From the NCBI GenBank assembly GCA_900547955.1, contig URIR01000031.1:1-23408 (forward strand): a stretch of 23,408 nt of DNA. The letters run 5' to 3'. Made by a program: the position numbers and the translations under genes. Of this stretch, positions 1 through 8,043 are shown piece by piece (the first letter of the stretch is position 1; every line of letters begins with the position of its first letter). This DNA is from an uncultured Eubacteriales bacterium. GTDB taxonomy: Bacteria; Bacillota; Clostridia; Christensenellales; QALW01. The notes under the pieces were generated by a model that did not search any database, was not told the origin of the DNA, and was given only the letters and a program-made list of their open reading frames with translations.

Positions 1-93
1 CTCTTCTCAGCCGTCTTTCCCTGCGCGCCCATTTATATTGCCCGCCCGCCGCGCGCGTTTCTCCCAGCTTCAGGCAAATAACCGCATAAGATA

Positions 94-122
94 TTGACAA
101 AATTTAATTAGTTGTTTAAAAT
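94..122 (+). promoter_or_regulatory. Sigma-A promoter for serS
   Basis: A perfect -35 box (TTGACA, 94–99) and a TAAAAT -10 box (117–122) are separated by 17 bases. Transcription should start near 129, giving a leader of about 45 nt. That is too short for a T-box leader, which many Firmicutes use to control tRNA synthetase genes. Positions 1–93 hold GC-rich sequence in which I see no gene. Confidence 0.8.
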
Positions 123-172
123 ACCTAAATAACTAAGAGCTATACAAAGCCTATAAACAGGAGATAAAACCA

Positions 173-1468
173 ATGCTGGATATAAAATTTGTTAAGGATA
201 ACCCGCAAGCTGTAAAGGATAACATACAAAAAAAATATAAGAATCATTTGCTGCCCCTAGTAGACCAGGCGGTCCAATTATACGACAGCAAATGCCAGGC
301 CAGCCGCCGTGCCGATGATTTGCGCGCTAATCGTAATAAACTCAGCAAAAATATCGGCGTTTTAATGGCCCAGGGCAATAAAACTGAAGCGAATGCCCTC
401 AAAGCGCAGGTTTCCGCCCAAGCCGAAGAATTAAATCAGCTTGCTCAAAAAGAAACCCTTCTCCAGCAGCAGCTTAATGAAATAATGCTTAAACTGCCCA
501 ATATGGTGGATTCCTCCGTGCCTATAGGCAAATCGGACGAGGATAACGTTGAAGTACGCCAATATGGCGAAAAAAAGTCTCCTGTCTTTGACATACCATA
601 TCATACGGACATAATGGCTAAATTCAACGGAATAGATAAGGAAGCGGCTGGTAAAGTAGCCGGCGAGGGCTTCTATTACCTAATGGGAGATATAGCCCGG
701 CTGCACAGCGCCGTGCTATCCTATGCGCGCGATTTCATGATTAACAAAGGCTTTACCTACTGTATCCCTCCCTTTATGATACGCAGCGGAGTGGTCTCAG
801 GCGTCATGAGCTTCGAGGAAATGGACGCTATGATGTATAAAATCGAGGGCGAGGATTTATATCTTATAGGTACCAGCGAGCATTCCATGATAGGCAAATT
901 TATAGATACCATAACGCCCGAAAGCGAGCTGCCTCTTACGCTTACCAGCTATTCTCCCTGCTTCCGTAAGGAAAAAGGCGCTCATGGAATAGAAGAACGC
1001 GGCATATATCGTATCCACCAGTTTGAAAAACAGGAAATGATAGTTATATGCAGGCCCGAGGAAAGCATGGAATGGTTTAATAAACTCTGGGGCTACAGCG
1101 TAGAGCTTTTCCTCTCCATGGATATTCCCGTGCGCACGCTGGAGTGCTGCACCGGCGATTTGGCCGATTTAAAGGTAAAATCCTACGATGTTGAAGCCTG
1201 GTCCCCCAAGCAGCAGAAATATTTCGAGGTGTGCTCATGCTCCAATTTAGGCGACGCCCAGGCCCGCAGGCTGGGTATCCGCATTAAAGGCTCGGACGGC
1301 AAAAAGTATCTGGCTCATACGCTCAATAATACCGCCGTAGCCCCGCCGCGCATGCTTATAGCCCTGCTGGAAAACAATCTCGAATATGACGGTCAAAAAT
1401 ACAGCCTGAACATTCCCGAGCCTCTGCGTCCCTATATGGGCGGCCAAAGCAAACTGCTTCAAAAATAA
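173..1468 (+). CDS. serS: Seryl-tRNA synthetase (divergent motif 3)
   Basis: Charges tRNA-Ser with serine in the cytoplasm (class II synthetase). The 431-residue length is normal. Residues 1–105 form the long antiparallel coiled-coil arm that grips tRNA-Ser. The catalytic core follows, with a TSEH stretch at 234–237, motif 2 at about 261–283 (FRKEKGAHGIEERG) and motif 3 at about 385–400. The start has a good AGGAG site (159–163) nine bases upstream. Two departures from common bacterial SerRS are visible. Most read TAE followed by V or P where this has TSEH, and motif 3 reads NNTAVAPPR rather than the usual NGSGLAVGR type. The motif 3 arginine is kept, so activity is expected. It may belong to a separate SerRS subgroup. 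It stands alone behind its own promoter and ends at a terminator. Confidence 0.95.
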   Translation: MLDIKFVKDNPQAVKDNIQKKYKNHLLPLVDQAVQLYDSKCQASRRADDLRANRNKLSKNIGVLMAQGNKTEANALKAQVSAQAEELNQLAQKETLLQQQLNEIMLKLPNMVDSSVPIGKSDEDNVEVRQYGEKKSPVFDIPYHTDIMAKFNGIDKEAAGKVAGEGFYYLMGDIARLHSAVLSYARDFMINKGFTYCIPPFMIRSGVVSGVMSFEEMDAMMYKIEGEDLYLIGTSEHSMIGKFIDTITPESELPLTLTSYSPCFRKEKGAHGIEERGIYRIHQFEKQEMIVICRPEESMEWFNKLWGYSVELFLSMDIPVRTLECCTGDLADLKVKSYDVEAWSPKQQKYFEVCSCSNLGDAQARRLGIRIKGSDGKKYLAHTLNNTAVAPPRMLIALLENNLEYDGQKYSLNIPEPLRPYMGGQSKLLQK

Positions 1469-1482
1469 ACTTACTATAAAAT

Positions 1483-1520
1483 ATAAGGCCCGGAGCGAAA
1501 AACAACGCCCCGGGCCTTAT
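1483..1520. terminator. Bidirectional terminator between convergent genes
   Basis: An 11 bp stem (ATAAGGCCCGG / CCGGGCCTTAT) is extended by GCG/CGC across one mismatch, with an A-rich loop. It lies 14 nt after the serS stop and 14 nt after the stop of the convergent DUF3267-type gene. A/T-rich flanks on both sides let it work in either direction. Confidence 0.8.
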
Positions 1521-1534
1521 AAATTTCATTAATC

Positions 1535-2128
1535 CTATTTTTCCAATTTCGGTCCAGAATCCTTAATATAAAGCTCCATAGCCGTTCCCGAATCCTTAAC
1601 CAATACCTCTCCCCGCACGCTAAGCAGCCTGCACGCCACATATATATCCCCCGCCGCGCCCGAAATATTTATAACCTGTATAATAAATACCACCCAAAAC
1701 CAATCGTATGGCGCAAAATAATTTGCCGCCGCCAATGCGACACCCCAAATCACCACAGGCGCAAGCCCAATTACTATATACTGGCCCCGAAAATAAAAGG
1801 CGTCGCTGCCCGCATACGCATATAATCCTGAAAACCCGTAAAACGGTTTGCGGCCGCTGAAAGCCCAAAATAACAGCCCGTGCACCAATTCATGCAGCAA
1901 TATATAAGCTATCATGCCCGAGACAATAACCCCCAGCTTAAGCAAACCCTCGCTCGCGCCGGTATACGCGCTCTTAATAGGTATAAAACGGGCTGCAGCG
2001 ACAACCATAACCGCAGCTATTACCAGCGCGCATATATTAACCGCCAAAGCCTGCTTTTTATTATTCTTTAAATCTATCACCGCCTGAAGGGTATAATTGT
2101 CAGGCAGCTGCGTCCCGGCCTTTTTCAT
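1535..2128 (-). CDS. Putative membrane zinc metalloprotease, DUF3267-like
   Basis: A 197-residue membrane protein with about four hydrophobic segments (roughly 28–47, 62–79, 119–137 and 143–160). An HELVH motif at residues 79–83 fits the HExxH zinc site of membrane-embedded metalloproteases, and the size and layout match the DUF3267 family of Firmicutes. Substrate and role are unknown. The start is fixed by a strong GGAGG site (2136–2140) seven bases upstream. The gene has its own promoter and converges on serS, with a shared terminator. Family assignment rests on the motif and topology rather than on an alignment. Confidence 0.7.
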   Translation of the reverse strand: MKKAGTQLPDNYTLQAVIDLKNNKKQALAVNICALVIAAVMVVAAARFIPIKSAYTGASEGLLKLGVIVSGMIAYILLHELVHGLLFWAFSGRKPFYGFSGLYAYAGSDAFYFRGQYIVIGLAPVVIWGVALAAANYFAPYDWFWVVFIIQVINISGAAGDIYVACRLLSVRGEVLVKDSGTAMELYIKDSGPKLEK

Positions 2129-2174
2129 AATTCTACCTCCAATACGGCAGCCTGGTATAAAGCGCTATGTTATG

Positions 2175-2203
2175 ATTATAGCATCTAGCGCGCATAGGAG
2201 CAA
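2175..2203 (-). promoter_or_regulatory. Promoter for the DUF3267-like gene (extended -10)
   Basis: On the minus strand a TATAAT box (2175–2180) is preceded by TGC (2181–2183), an extended -10. A weak -35 (TTGCTC, 2198–2203) lies 17 bases further upstream. The leader is about 40 nt. The gene-free stretch 2129–2441 contains this promoter, the divergent marR promoter and a small hairpin. Confidence 0.65.
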
Positions 2204-2313
2204 GCGCAAAAAAATGTTTTTATATACCGCCCTGCGGCTTAAATGCCTCGCCTGCAGTATCGCCTAAAAACAGACGTAGACGTCCGCTTCGACCGCTCAA
2301 AGGTATTCAAGCA

Positions 2314-2342
2314 TTGACTATAATACGAATTCGTATTATAAT
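2314..2342 (+). promoter_or_regulatory. marR promoter with embedded palindromic operator
   Basis: TTGACT (2314–2319) and TATAAT (2337–2342) are 17 bases apart. Positions 2319–2340 form a perfect 22 bp palindrome centred on TACGAATTCGTA, which fills the spacer and touches both boxes. A dimeric MarR bound there would block RNA polymerase, so autoregulation of the marR–MATE operon is the likely reading. Length and symmetry fit known MarR operators. Binding itself is inferred. Confidence 0.8.
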
Positions 2343-2380
2343 GCTTTCGGTAAGCAGAGCAGCCTGTTTTCAAAAATCTA

Positions 2381-2397
2381 CGCGGCCGCAGGCCGCG
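2381..2397 (+). repeat. GCGGCC hairpin in the marR leader
   Basis: CGCGGCC and GGCCGCG flank a GCA loop. The same small hairpin (GCGGCC–loop–GGCCGC) recurs inside all four large branched palindromes of this window, so this may be a lone or remnant unit. It falls in the probable 5' leader of the marR–MATE transcript. Confidence 0.55.
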
Positions 2398-2441
2398 GTC
2401 AACGCAAAGAATTCAGCTCTGTCAATGCCGGAGGTGAAAAT

Positions 2442-2906
2442 ATGGAACAGCTTAAAGAACAGATAAGACGGCTTATAATAGCTGTAAACAAAATTGACGG
2501 ACTTTATTATCAGGAAGCCAAAAGGCTAGGGATTAAAGGCAATACCCTTTCCCTGCTTTACGCGCTTAACGATTCCCGGCCTCATTCGCAAAAACAGATA
2601 TGCGAGCAATGGCTCATTCCCAAAACCACAATAAATACCATAGTAAAGGAATGCGTATTAAACGGCCATATAACTCTGCTGCATGAAGAGCATTCCAAGG
2701 AAAAAGCCATAGTTATAACGCCAGCCGGCCGGGAATATATGCAGAAGCTATGTGGAGACATTTATTCCGCTGAGCAGGCCGCCATGGCTAAAACCCTCGA
2801 AAAATTTTCCAATCAGTTTATATCAGCAATGGAGACCTTTGCCGACAGTCTGCAGGAAGGCTTTAACCGGCATGAAACCCATTTAACCAAGGAGACGGAT
2901 ACATGA
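2442..2906 (+). CDS. MarR-family transcriptional regulator
   Basis: A 154-residue winged-helix repressor of the MarR family, expected to bind DNA as a dimer and release it on contact with a small ligand, often a drug or phenolic compound. The N-terminal helix, a helix-turn-helix around residues 45–75 (QKQICEQW, then PKTTINTIVKEC) and a wing with a basic tip (EEHSKEKAIVIT) are all recognisable. A strong GGAGGTG site (2430–2436) precedes the ATG. The stop overlaps the start of the MATE gene (ATGA), so the two are co-translated, and the pair looks like a regulator with its efflux target. A perfect palindrome in its own promoter suggests autorepression. The inducing ligand cannot be read from sequence. 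Confidence 0.9.
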   Translation: MEQLKEQIRRLIIAVNKIDGLYYQEAKRLGIKGNTLSLLYALNDSRPHSQKQICEQWLIPKTTINTIVKECVLNGHITLLHEEHSKEKAIVITPAGREYMQKLCGDIYSAEQAAMAKTLEKFSNQFISAMETFADSLQEGFNRHETHLTKETDT

Positions 2907-4297
2907 ACTCTAAAAACCTTTTTGCCAACACTCCTCCTATAAAATTATTTTTTATTGCCGCCCTTCCCGGCGCGTTAAGCATGCTGGCGTCGGCCTTATA
3001 TGGACTGCTGGACGGGATATTTGTAGGACGCATTTTAGGAGAAACCGCATTTGCCGCGCTTAATTTGGCCTTTCCCTTTGTAGTAATAAATTTTTCTCTG
3101 GCCGACCTTATCGGACTAGGCTCGGCCGTGCCCATAGCCATAAACCTGGGCAAAAAGCAGGAGCAGGAAGCCAATAACATATTTACCTGCGCCTGTGTAA
3201 TGATTGTGCTTACAGGCGCGCTGATTGGCGGCGCGCTTTATGCTGCCGCCCCTATCCTTATAGGCATGCTGGGAGCGGAGGGGGATTTAGCGCGCATGGC
3301 CGTTGAATACATGCGGGTTTACGCCATATGCTCGCCCGTTACCACCATAGTATTCGCTATGGACAACTATCTTCGCATATGCTCAAAGATACGGCGCAGT
3401 CTGGCGCTTAATATTCTTATGGCCGTTATAGGAGCGGCGCTGGAATTTACCTTCCTGTTTATATTTAAATGGGGCATCTGGGGGGCGGCGCTGGCCACCT
3501 GCACAGGCATGCTGCTCTGCGCGCTGCTGGCGCTCTATCCTTTTTTAAGAAATAAGCTTCAGCTGCGTTTTTGCAGGCCGCGCTTTCATCTGGCTCTTAT
3601 AAGGCAGATTATAACCTGCGGAAGCCCCAATTTCTTAAACAATATTGCCGGGCGCATTATGGCTATCGTTATGAATGCCGTGCTTCTGAGCATGGGCGGC
3701 GAGCCCGCTGTATCCATTTACGGCATATTGATGTATCTGGGAGAAATAGTCCAGCCCGTTTTATACGGAGTATGCGATTCCCTTCAGCCGGCGGTCGGCT
3801 ATAATTGGGGAGCGCGCAATTTCAGCCGTGTTAAGGCCATAGAAAAATGCTGTTTTGCCGCCGGCGCGGTAGTTTCAATTGGCTCTGCAGCCATAATGCT
3901 GGCTTTCCCCGCTCAGCTTGTTTCACTATTTATACAAAATCTGGATTCCAGCTTTATCGGCATGGCCGCCGGCGCGCTGCAGCTATTCAGTCTAACCTAT
4001 ATAACCCGCTGGTTTTCCTTCGCTACCCAAAGCTTTATGGTCGCGGTAGATAAGCCGATGCCCGCCTCTATAATTTCAGTTTCCACAGCGCTGGTTTTTC
4101 CTATTATATTAATAGGCGTGCTTTGGCCGCTCCAGCTTACGGGACTGTGGCTGAATTCCTCTGTAACCGCCCTGCTGTCCGGCATTCTCGCAGTTGCCGT
4201 TATGCTCCGGTTTAAAAAAGAATTTAAGCGGCTTAGTACTATGGAAACGCAGGGAGCGCCCGATAGGTTCCAGGGCCAGCAGACTCCAAACGGCTGA
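2903..4297 (+). CDS. MATE-family multidrug/sodium antiporter
   Basis: A 464-residue inner-membrane transporter with about twelve hydrophobic helices in two similar halves. The N-terminal GALSMLASALYGLLDGIFVG and the charged loop GLGSAVPIAINLGKK are typical of MATE proteins. These exchange cations for drugs or metabolites. It overlaps marR by four bases (ATGA) and has an AAGGAG site (2889–2894) inside the end of marR, so expression should follow MarR control. The C-terminal tail after about residue 440 is hydrophilic and probably cytoplasmic. Substrate is unknown. Confidence 0.9.
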   Translation: MNSKNLFANTPPIKLFFIAALPGALSMLASALYGLLDGIFVGRILGETAFAALNLAFPFVVINFSLADLIGLGSAVPIAINLGKKQEQEANNIFTCACVMIVLTGALIGGALYAAAPILIGMLGAEGDLARMAVEYMRVYAICSPVTTIVFAMDNYLRICSKIRRSLALNILMAVIGAALEFTFLFIFKWGIWGAALATCTGMLLCALLALYPFLRNKLQLRFCRPRFHLALIRQIITCGSPNFLNNIAGRIMAIVMNAVLLSMGGEPAVSIYGILMYLGEIVQPVLYGVCDSLQPAVGYNWGARNFSRVKAIEKCCFAAGAVVSIGSAAIMLAFPAQLVSLFIQNLDSSFIGMAAGALQLFSLTYITRWFSFATQSFMVAVDKPMPASIISVSTALVFPIILIGVLWPLQLTGLWLNSSVTALLSGILAVAVMLRFKKEFKRLSTMETQGAPDRFQGQQTPNG

Positions 4298-4305
4298 TTT
4301 ATAAT

Positions 4306-4337
4306 TTCATGGCAAAAAGCGAGCTTTTTGCCATGAA
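4306..4337 (+). terminator. Hairpin 9 nt after the MATE stop
   Basis: Two perfect 15 bp arms (TTCATGGCAAAAAGC and its complement) enclose a two-base GA loop. It lies where a terminator for marR–MATE is expected. There is no downstream T-run, though the right arm itself contains TTTTT, so the terminator role is tentative. It directly abuts the first branched palindrome. Confidence 0.5.
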
Positions 4338-4340
4338 TAT

Positions 4341-4529
4341 GCGGCGAAAGCCGCTCCTTGGGGCGTTTGGCAGGCTTTAGCCTGCCTCAGGGCGGGCCTC
4401 TGCCCGCCCTGAGAGCGGCCGCCAGGCCGCAAACGCCCCCCATATAGCGGCATAGTCCCCAATAGGAACGCCATTTAATGGCGTTCCTATTGGGGACTAT
4501 GCCGCTGCAGCCCGGCCCTGCGGCCGGGC
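4341..4529. repeat. Branched palindrome, copy 1
   Basis: In order: a GCGGC/GCCGC hairpin (4341–4354); an outer stem GGGGCGTTTG (4360–4369) pairing with 4430–4439; three hairpins inside it (4369–4386 GGCAGGC, 4386–4413 CTCAGGGCGGGC, 4415–4430 GCGGCC); a long hairpin with two perfect 28 bp arms (4446–4473 and 4479–4506); and a GCCCGGCC–CTGC–GGCCGGGC hairpin (4510–4529). It fills the gap between the convergent MATE and topA genes and ends 18 nt from the topA stop. No reading frame crosses it convincingly. Function is unknown. Confidence 0.85.
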
Positions 4530-4547
4530 AATATTATTAAAAATTCG

Positions 4548-6674
4548 CTAACTCTTCTTAGCCTTTTTCCCCGAAGCTGTTTTTTTAACTGCCTTATCGC
4601 CATCTTCAGCCTGCTTCTTTATGCGGGTGGGACATTCAGGATTAATGCAGAAAGGCCGCCCCTTATATCCGCTTACCAGTATTCCGCCGCATTCAGGACA
4701 TTTCTCCCCTGTCGGCAGACCAGGCGCCGCAAAATCACAATCTGGATAATTCTCACAGCCATAAAACTTCTTAAAGCTCTTCTTGGAAGTCTTTTTTATA
4801 AGCTTGCCGCCGCACTTGGGACAGGGCACCGATACCTCGTCCTCAGGCAGAGGCTTGGTGTTTTTGCATTCTGGATATCCAGGACACGCCAAAAATTTAC
4901 CGAATCGAGAGGAACGAATCACCATATTCCGGCCGCATTTTTCGCACTTAATATCTGTCTCCTCAACCGGAACCTTTACTCTCTCCGAATTACCCGCCTC
5001 CTCAACGCTCTTTTCAAAGGGACCGTAGAATTCCTTCATAACATCTACCCAATTCTTATCCCCTTCCTCCACTTCGTCCAGCTTCGTTTCCATATCGGCG
5101 GTAAAATGCACGTTTACTATATCGGGAAAGCTCTTATTCATAAAATCGTTTACGCATATTCCCAGAGCCGTAGGAATAAGCTTTTTCTTATCCCTCTCCA
5201 CATACTGCCGCTCAATTATAGTGGAAATTATCGGCGCGTAAGTACTGGGCCGGCCTATGCCCTGCTCCTCCAATTCCTTAACCAGAGAAGCCTCGGTATA
5301 ATACGGCGGCGGCTCGGTAAAATGCTGGTCGTATTTAAATTCTGAAAACGCAGGCTTATCTCCCTCGGCCAGGGCGGGCAGCGTCTGCTTTTTCTCCTTT
5401 TCCTCCTCATTGTCACGGCCCTCTATATAAACAGTCATAAAGCCGTCGAATACTCTCTCCGAAGCCGTAGCCCTAAAAATATATCCCCGCGCCTCTATAT
5501 CAGCAGATTTTGTCTTATAAACCGCGTCAGACATCTGGCACGCGACAAACCGTTCAAAAATCAGTTTATATAATTTATACTGGTCGCTCGTTAAAAAGGC
5601 TCGAATGCTCTCAGGCTCGCGCGCAAGAGAGGTAGGACGTATAGATTCGTGCGCGTCCTGTATATTCTTTTTGGATTTATAGTAGTTAGGCGAAGCAGGA
5701 AGATATTCAGAACCGTATTTGCCGCCTATATATTCCCTTACCTCAGCTATAGCTTCGGCAGCTATCCTTAAAGAATCGGTACGGATATAGGTTATAAGGC
5801 CGACGCCCTCTCCGTTTATCTCTATACCCTCATATAGGCTTTGCGCCACCGACATGGTGCGCTTGGCCGAAAAGCCCAGCTTCCGGGAAGCCTCTTGCTG
5901 TAGCAGACTGGTTGTAAAGGGCGAAGGAGCGTGCTGCTTCCTTTCCCCCTCCTTATATTTTATTACCACATATTCCGCGCCTTCAAGCTGCGAAATTATT
6001 TTTTCCGCCTGTTCCTTGGATTTCAGCTCCAATTTGCCTTCAGCCGTACCGTAAAAGGCGGCTGTGAACTTTTTTCGGTCCTTAAGCAGCACAACGCCCA
6101 GCAGCCAGTATTCTTCAGGCACAAAGCTGTCTATAGCCCTCTGACGGTCCACTATAAGCTTTACCGCCGGCGACTGAACGCGCCCGGCCGAAAGCCCTGT
6201 TTTTACCTTGCGCCATAGCACGGGGCTTATTTCATAGCCCACCAGCCTGTCCAGCACCCGACGCGCCTGCTGTGCGTCCACTAGATTGCGGTCTATGGGC
6301 CGGGGATGCTTTATAGCCTCCTTTACCGCCTGCGAGGTTATTTCGTTAAATACCACGCGGCAGTCGTCAGTCTCATTTATATTAAGCAGATGGGCTATAT
6401 GCCAGGAAATAGCCTCTCCTTCTCTATCCGGGTCGGTTGCAAGAAAAACTCTCTGCGCTTTTTTAGCGGCTTTTTTTATCTCGTCCACCGTCTCCTTTTT
6501 GCCCGCCATAGTCTTATATTCAGGAGTAAACGAATGCTCAACGTCTACGCCCATTTTACTCTTAGGAAGGTCCACAATATGCCCGCCGCTGGCTAGCACT
6601 AAATAATCCTTGCCTAAAAATTTGCCTATAGTGCGGCATTTTGTGGGAGATTCCACAATCAAAAGATTATACAT
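4548..6674 (-). CDS. topA: DNA topoisomerase I (type IA)
   Basis: Relaxes negative supercoils by cutting and passing one DNA strand. The 708 residues cover the full family plan. The TOPRIM domain carries E8 (VESPTK) and DPDREGE at 81–87. The catalytic tyrosine is Y296 in LITYIRTDS. Three C-terminal four-cysteine zinc fingers lie at about 577–603, 618–646 and 659–681. A lysine-rich tail ends the protein. The start codon directly follows the dprA stop, with a GGAGGA site (6681–6686) inside the end of dprA, so the two are translationally linked. A branched palindrome lies 18 nt beyond its stop. Confidence 0.98.
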   Translation of the reverse strand: MYNLLIVESPTKCRTIGKFLGKDYLVLASGGHIVDLPKSKMGVDVEHSFTPEYKTMAGKKETVDEIKKAAKKAQRVFLATDPDREGEAISWHIAHLLNINETDDCRVVFNEITSQAVKEAIKHPRPIDRNLVDAQQARRVLDRLVGYEISPVLWRKVKTGLSAGRVQSPAVKLIVDRQRAIDSFVPEEYWLLGVVLLKDRKKFTAAFYGTAEGKLELKSKEQAEKIISQLEGAEYVVIKYKEGERKQHAPSPFTTSLLQQEASRKLGFSAKRTMSVAQSLYEGIEINGEGVGLITYIRTDSLRIAAEAIAEVREYIGGKYGSEYLPASPNYYKSKKNIQDAHESIRPTSLAREPESIRAFLTSDQYKLYKLIFERFVACQMSDAVYKTKSADIEARGYIFRATASERVFDGFMTVYIEGRDNEEEKEKKQTLPALAEGDKPAFSEFKYDQHFTEPPPYYTEASLVKELEEQGIGRPSTYAPIISTIIERQYVERDKKKLIPTALGICVNDFMNKSFPDIVNVHFTADMETKLDEVEEGDKNWVDVMKEFYGPFEKSVEEAGNSERVKVPVEETDIKCEKCGRNMVIRSSRFGKFLACPGYPECKNTKPLPEDEVSVPCPKCGGKLIKKTSKKSFKKFYGCENYPDCDFAAPGLPTGEKCPECGGILVSGYKGRPFCINPECPTRIKKQAEDGDKAVKKTASGKKAKKS

Positions 6675-7784
6675 TTAATTTCCTCCGAAAATCTGCTTTT
6701 TATTATTCAGCGTATAAAGCTTGCCCGGGAGCTGTGTTACTATACCACGCATTTCTAGCATTGTCAAAAGCCCGCCCAGCTCGGCGGCGCTTAAAAGGGT
6801 GCCGGCGCAAAGCTCGTCCATGCTCATATCCTTTTCCATAAGCAGCCCGGCTATACGCAATTCCCTCTCGTCTAAATCTATTTTCTGTTCTTCCTCGTCT
6901 CCAGAGGCAAGCCCCAAATGCTCCAGAATATCCTCAGGACCAAGCGCCGCGGGCAGCCCCTCCTTAATCATCATATTCGTACCGGCCGAAGCAGGAGAAT
7001 CTATATTGCCCGGAATAAAAAATACGTCCCTGCCCTGGTCTATGGCGCAGTTCGCCGTTATAAGCGCGCCGCCCTTTAAGGCCGCCTCCACCACCAGAAG
7101 CACCTGAGAAAGAGCGCTTATTATACGATTGCGGCGAGGGAAATTTGAGGGCAGCGGCGGCATGCCCGGGGCAAATTCGCTTATTATCAGCCCGCGGTCG
7201 GCAATCGCATCATAAAGTCCCTTATTGTCAGGCGGGTACGCTATATCTACGCCGCAGCCCAATACGGCTATAGTCTTGCCTCCCGCCTCAAGCGCTCCTT
7301 TATGCGCCTGAGTATCTATGCCTCTTGCCATGCCTGAAATAATACAAAGCCCGTTCCCAGCCAGCTCGCGCGAAAAGCGCATAGCCGTGCTCTTGCCATA
7401 ATAGGTACAGCGCCGCGAGCCTACAACGCCCACGCTGCTCCATGCCGTCAGCGAAAAATCCCCCTTATAATAAAGTACAGGCGGGGGATTCTGTATATTT
7501 TCCAACGTTTCCGGATATGCTTCCATACCCCTGCATACGGCAGCCACGCCCAGCGCCTCAAGCTGCTTAACATATTCTTCTATATGTCTTCCGCTTTTAT
7601 GAGAAAGCAGATAGTCTATAAGCTCCCTCCCTAGATAAGCTATATTCGGATTGCTTAAGCTTATATTCTCCCAAATCTCCATTGGAGAAGAATAATCCTC
7701 CAGCAGCCTGCCGTATCGGTCGCAAGTCATGCCGGGCGCAGACGCAAGCGCAAGATATAGAAGCGCATCTTCATTATAATACAT
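6675..7784 (-). CDS. dprA: DNA processing protein A (DprA/Smf)
   Basis: Loads RecA onto incoming single-stranded DNA during natural transformation. It is also widespread in bacteria not known to be competent. Recognisable parts are the Rossmann-fold core with GSRR (122–125), SGMARGID (150–157) and FPRRNRIIS (215–223), and a C-terminal winged-helix domain (about 305–360). I prefer the ATG at 7784 (369 residues), because GGAGG sits four bases upstream. The same frame can be extended six codons to a TTG at 7802 that has no good ribosome binding site. The 3' end abuts topA with no gap, as in many Firmicutes. Confidence 0.95.
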   Translation of the reverse strand: MYYNEDALLYLALASAPGMTCDRYGRLLEDYSSPMEIWENISLSNPNIAYLGRELIDYLLSHKSGRHIEEYVKQLEALGVAAVCRGMEAYPETLENIQNPPPVLYYKGDFSLTAWSSVGVVGSRRCTYYGKSTAMRFSRELAGNGLCIISGMARGIDTQAHKGALEAGGKTIAVLGCGVDIAYPPDNKGLYDAIADRGLIISEFAPGMPPLPSNFPRRNRIISALSQVLLVVEAALKGGALITANCAIDQGRDVFFIPGNIDSPASAGTNMMIKEGLPAALGPEDILEHLGLASGDEEEQKIDLDERELRIAGLLMEKDMSMDELCAGTLLSAAELGGLLTMLEMRGIVTQLPGKLYTLNNKKQIFGGN

Positions 7785-7869
7785 ACAGCCTCCGAAGCTC
7801 AAACCGCGCGCATATTCTCTATGCCGCGCTCAAAAATTAGACTTTATGCCCTAAAATACTATATCTTAA

Positions 7870-7898
7870 AAGATATCATACTGAGGACCAAAAATCAA
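7870..7898 (-). promoter_or_regulatory. Probable dprA–topA promoter
   Basis: On the minus strand TTGATT (7893–7898) and TATCTT (7870–7875) are 17 bases apart, with TGA just before the -10 box. It lies between the comM terminator and dprA, where a promoter is needed. A palindrome with ATATCTT arms (7861–7876) overlaps the -10 region and could be a regulatory site. Confidence 0.5.
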
Positions 7899-7967
7899 GA
7901 GAAAAAATGTAAGCAAAGAATGAAGATATTACAACGCATACGGCTGCTCGGCGGTTTCAAGCTGAAC

Positions 7968-8016
7968 AAAAAAATTAAACAGGCCCTTTCCCCTGCTGAG
8001 CCGGGAAAAAGGGCCT
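7968..8016 (-). terminator. Intrinsic terminator after comM
   Basis: Read on the minus strand, a stem AGGCCCTTT…AAAGGGCCT (8016–8008 with 7989–7981), with additional CCC/GGG pairs across a small bulge, is followed by a T-rich stretch (complement of 7968–7980). It begins 28 nt after the comM stop and separates comM from dprA–topA. Confidence 0.75.
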
Positions 8017-8043
8017 GAAAACCGAACGCCTGAAAATAAACGC

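Noticed and set aside
1..172. T-box leader upstream of serS
   Set aside because: The promoter at 94–122 leaves only about 45 nt of leader, too short for a T-box. No terminator hairpin is present there.
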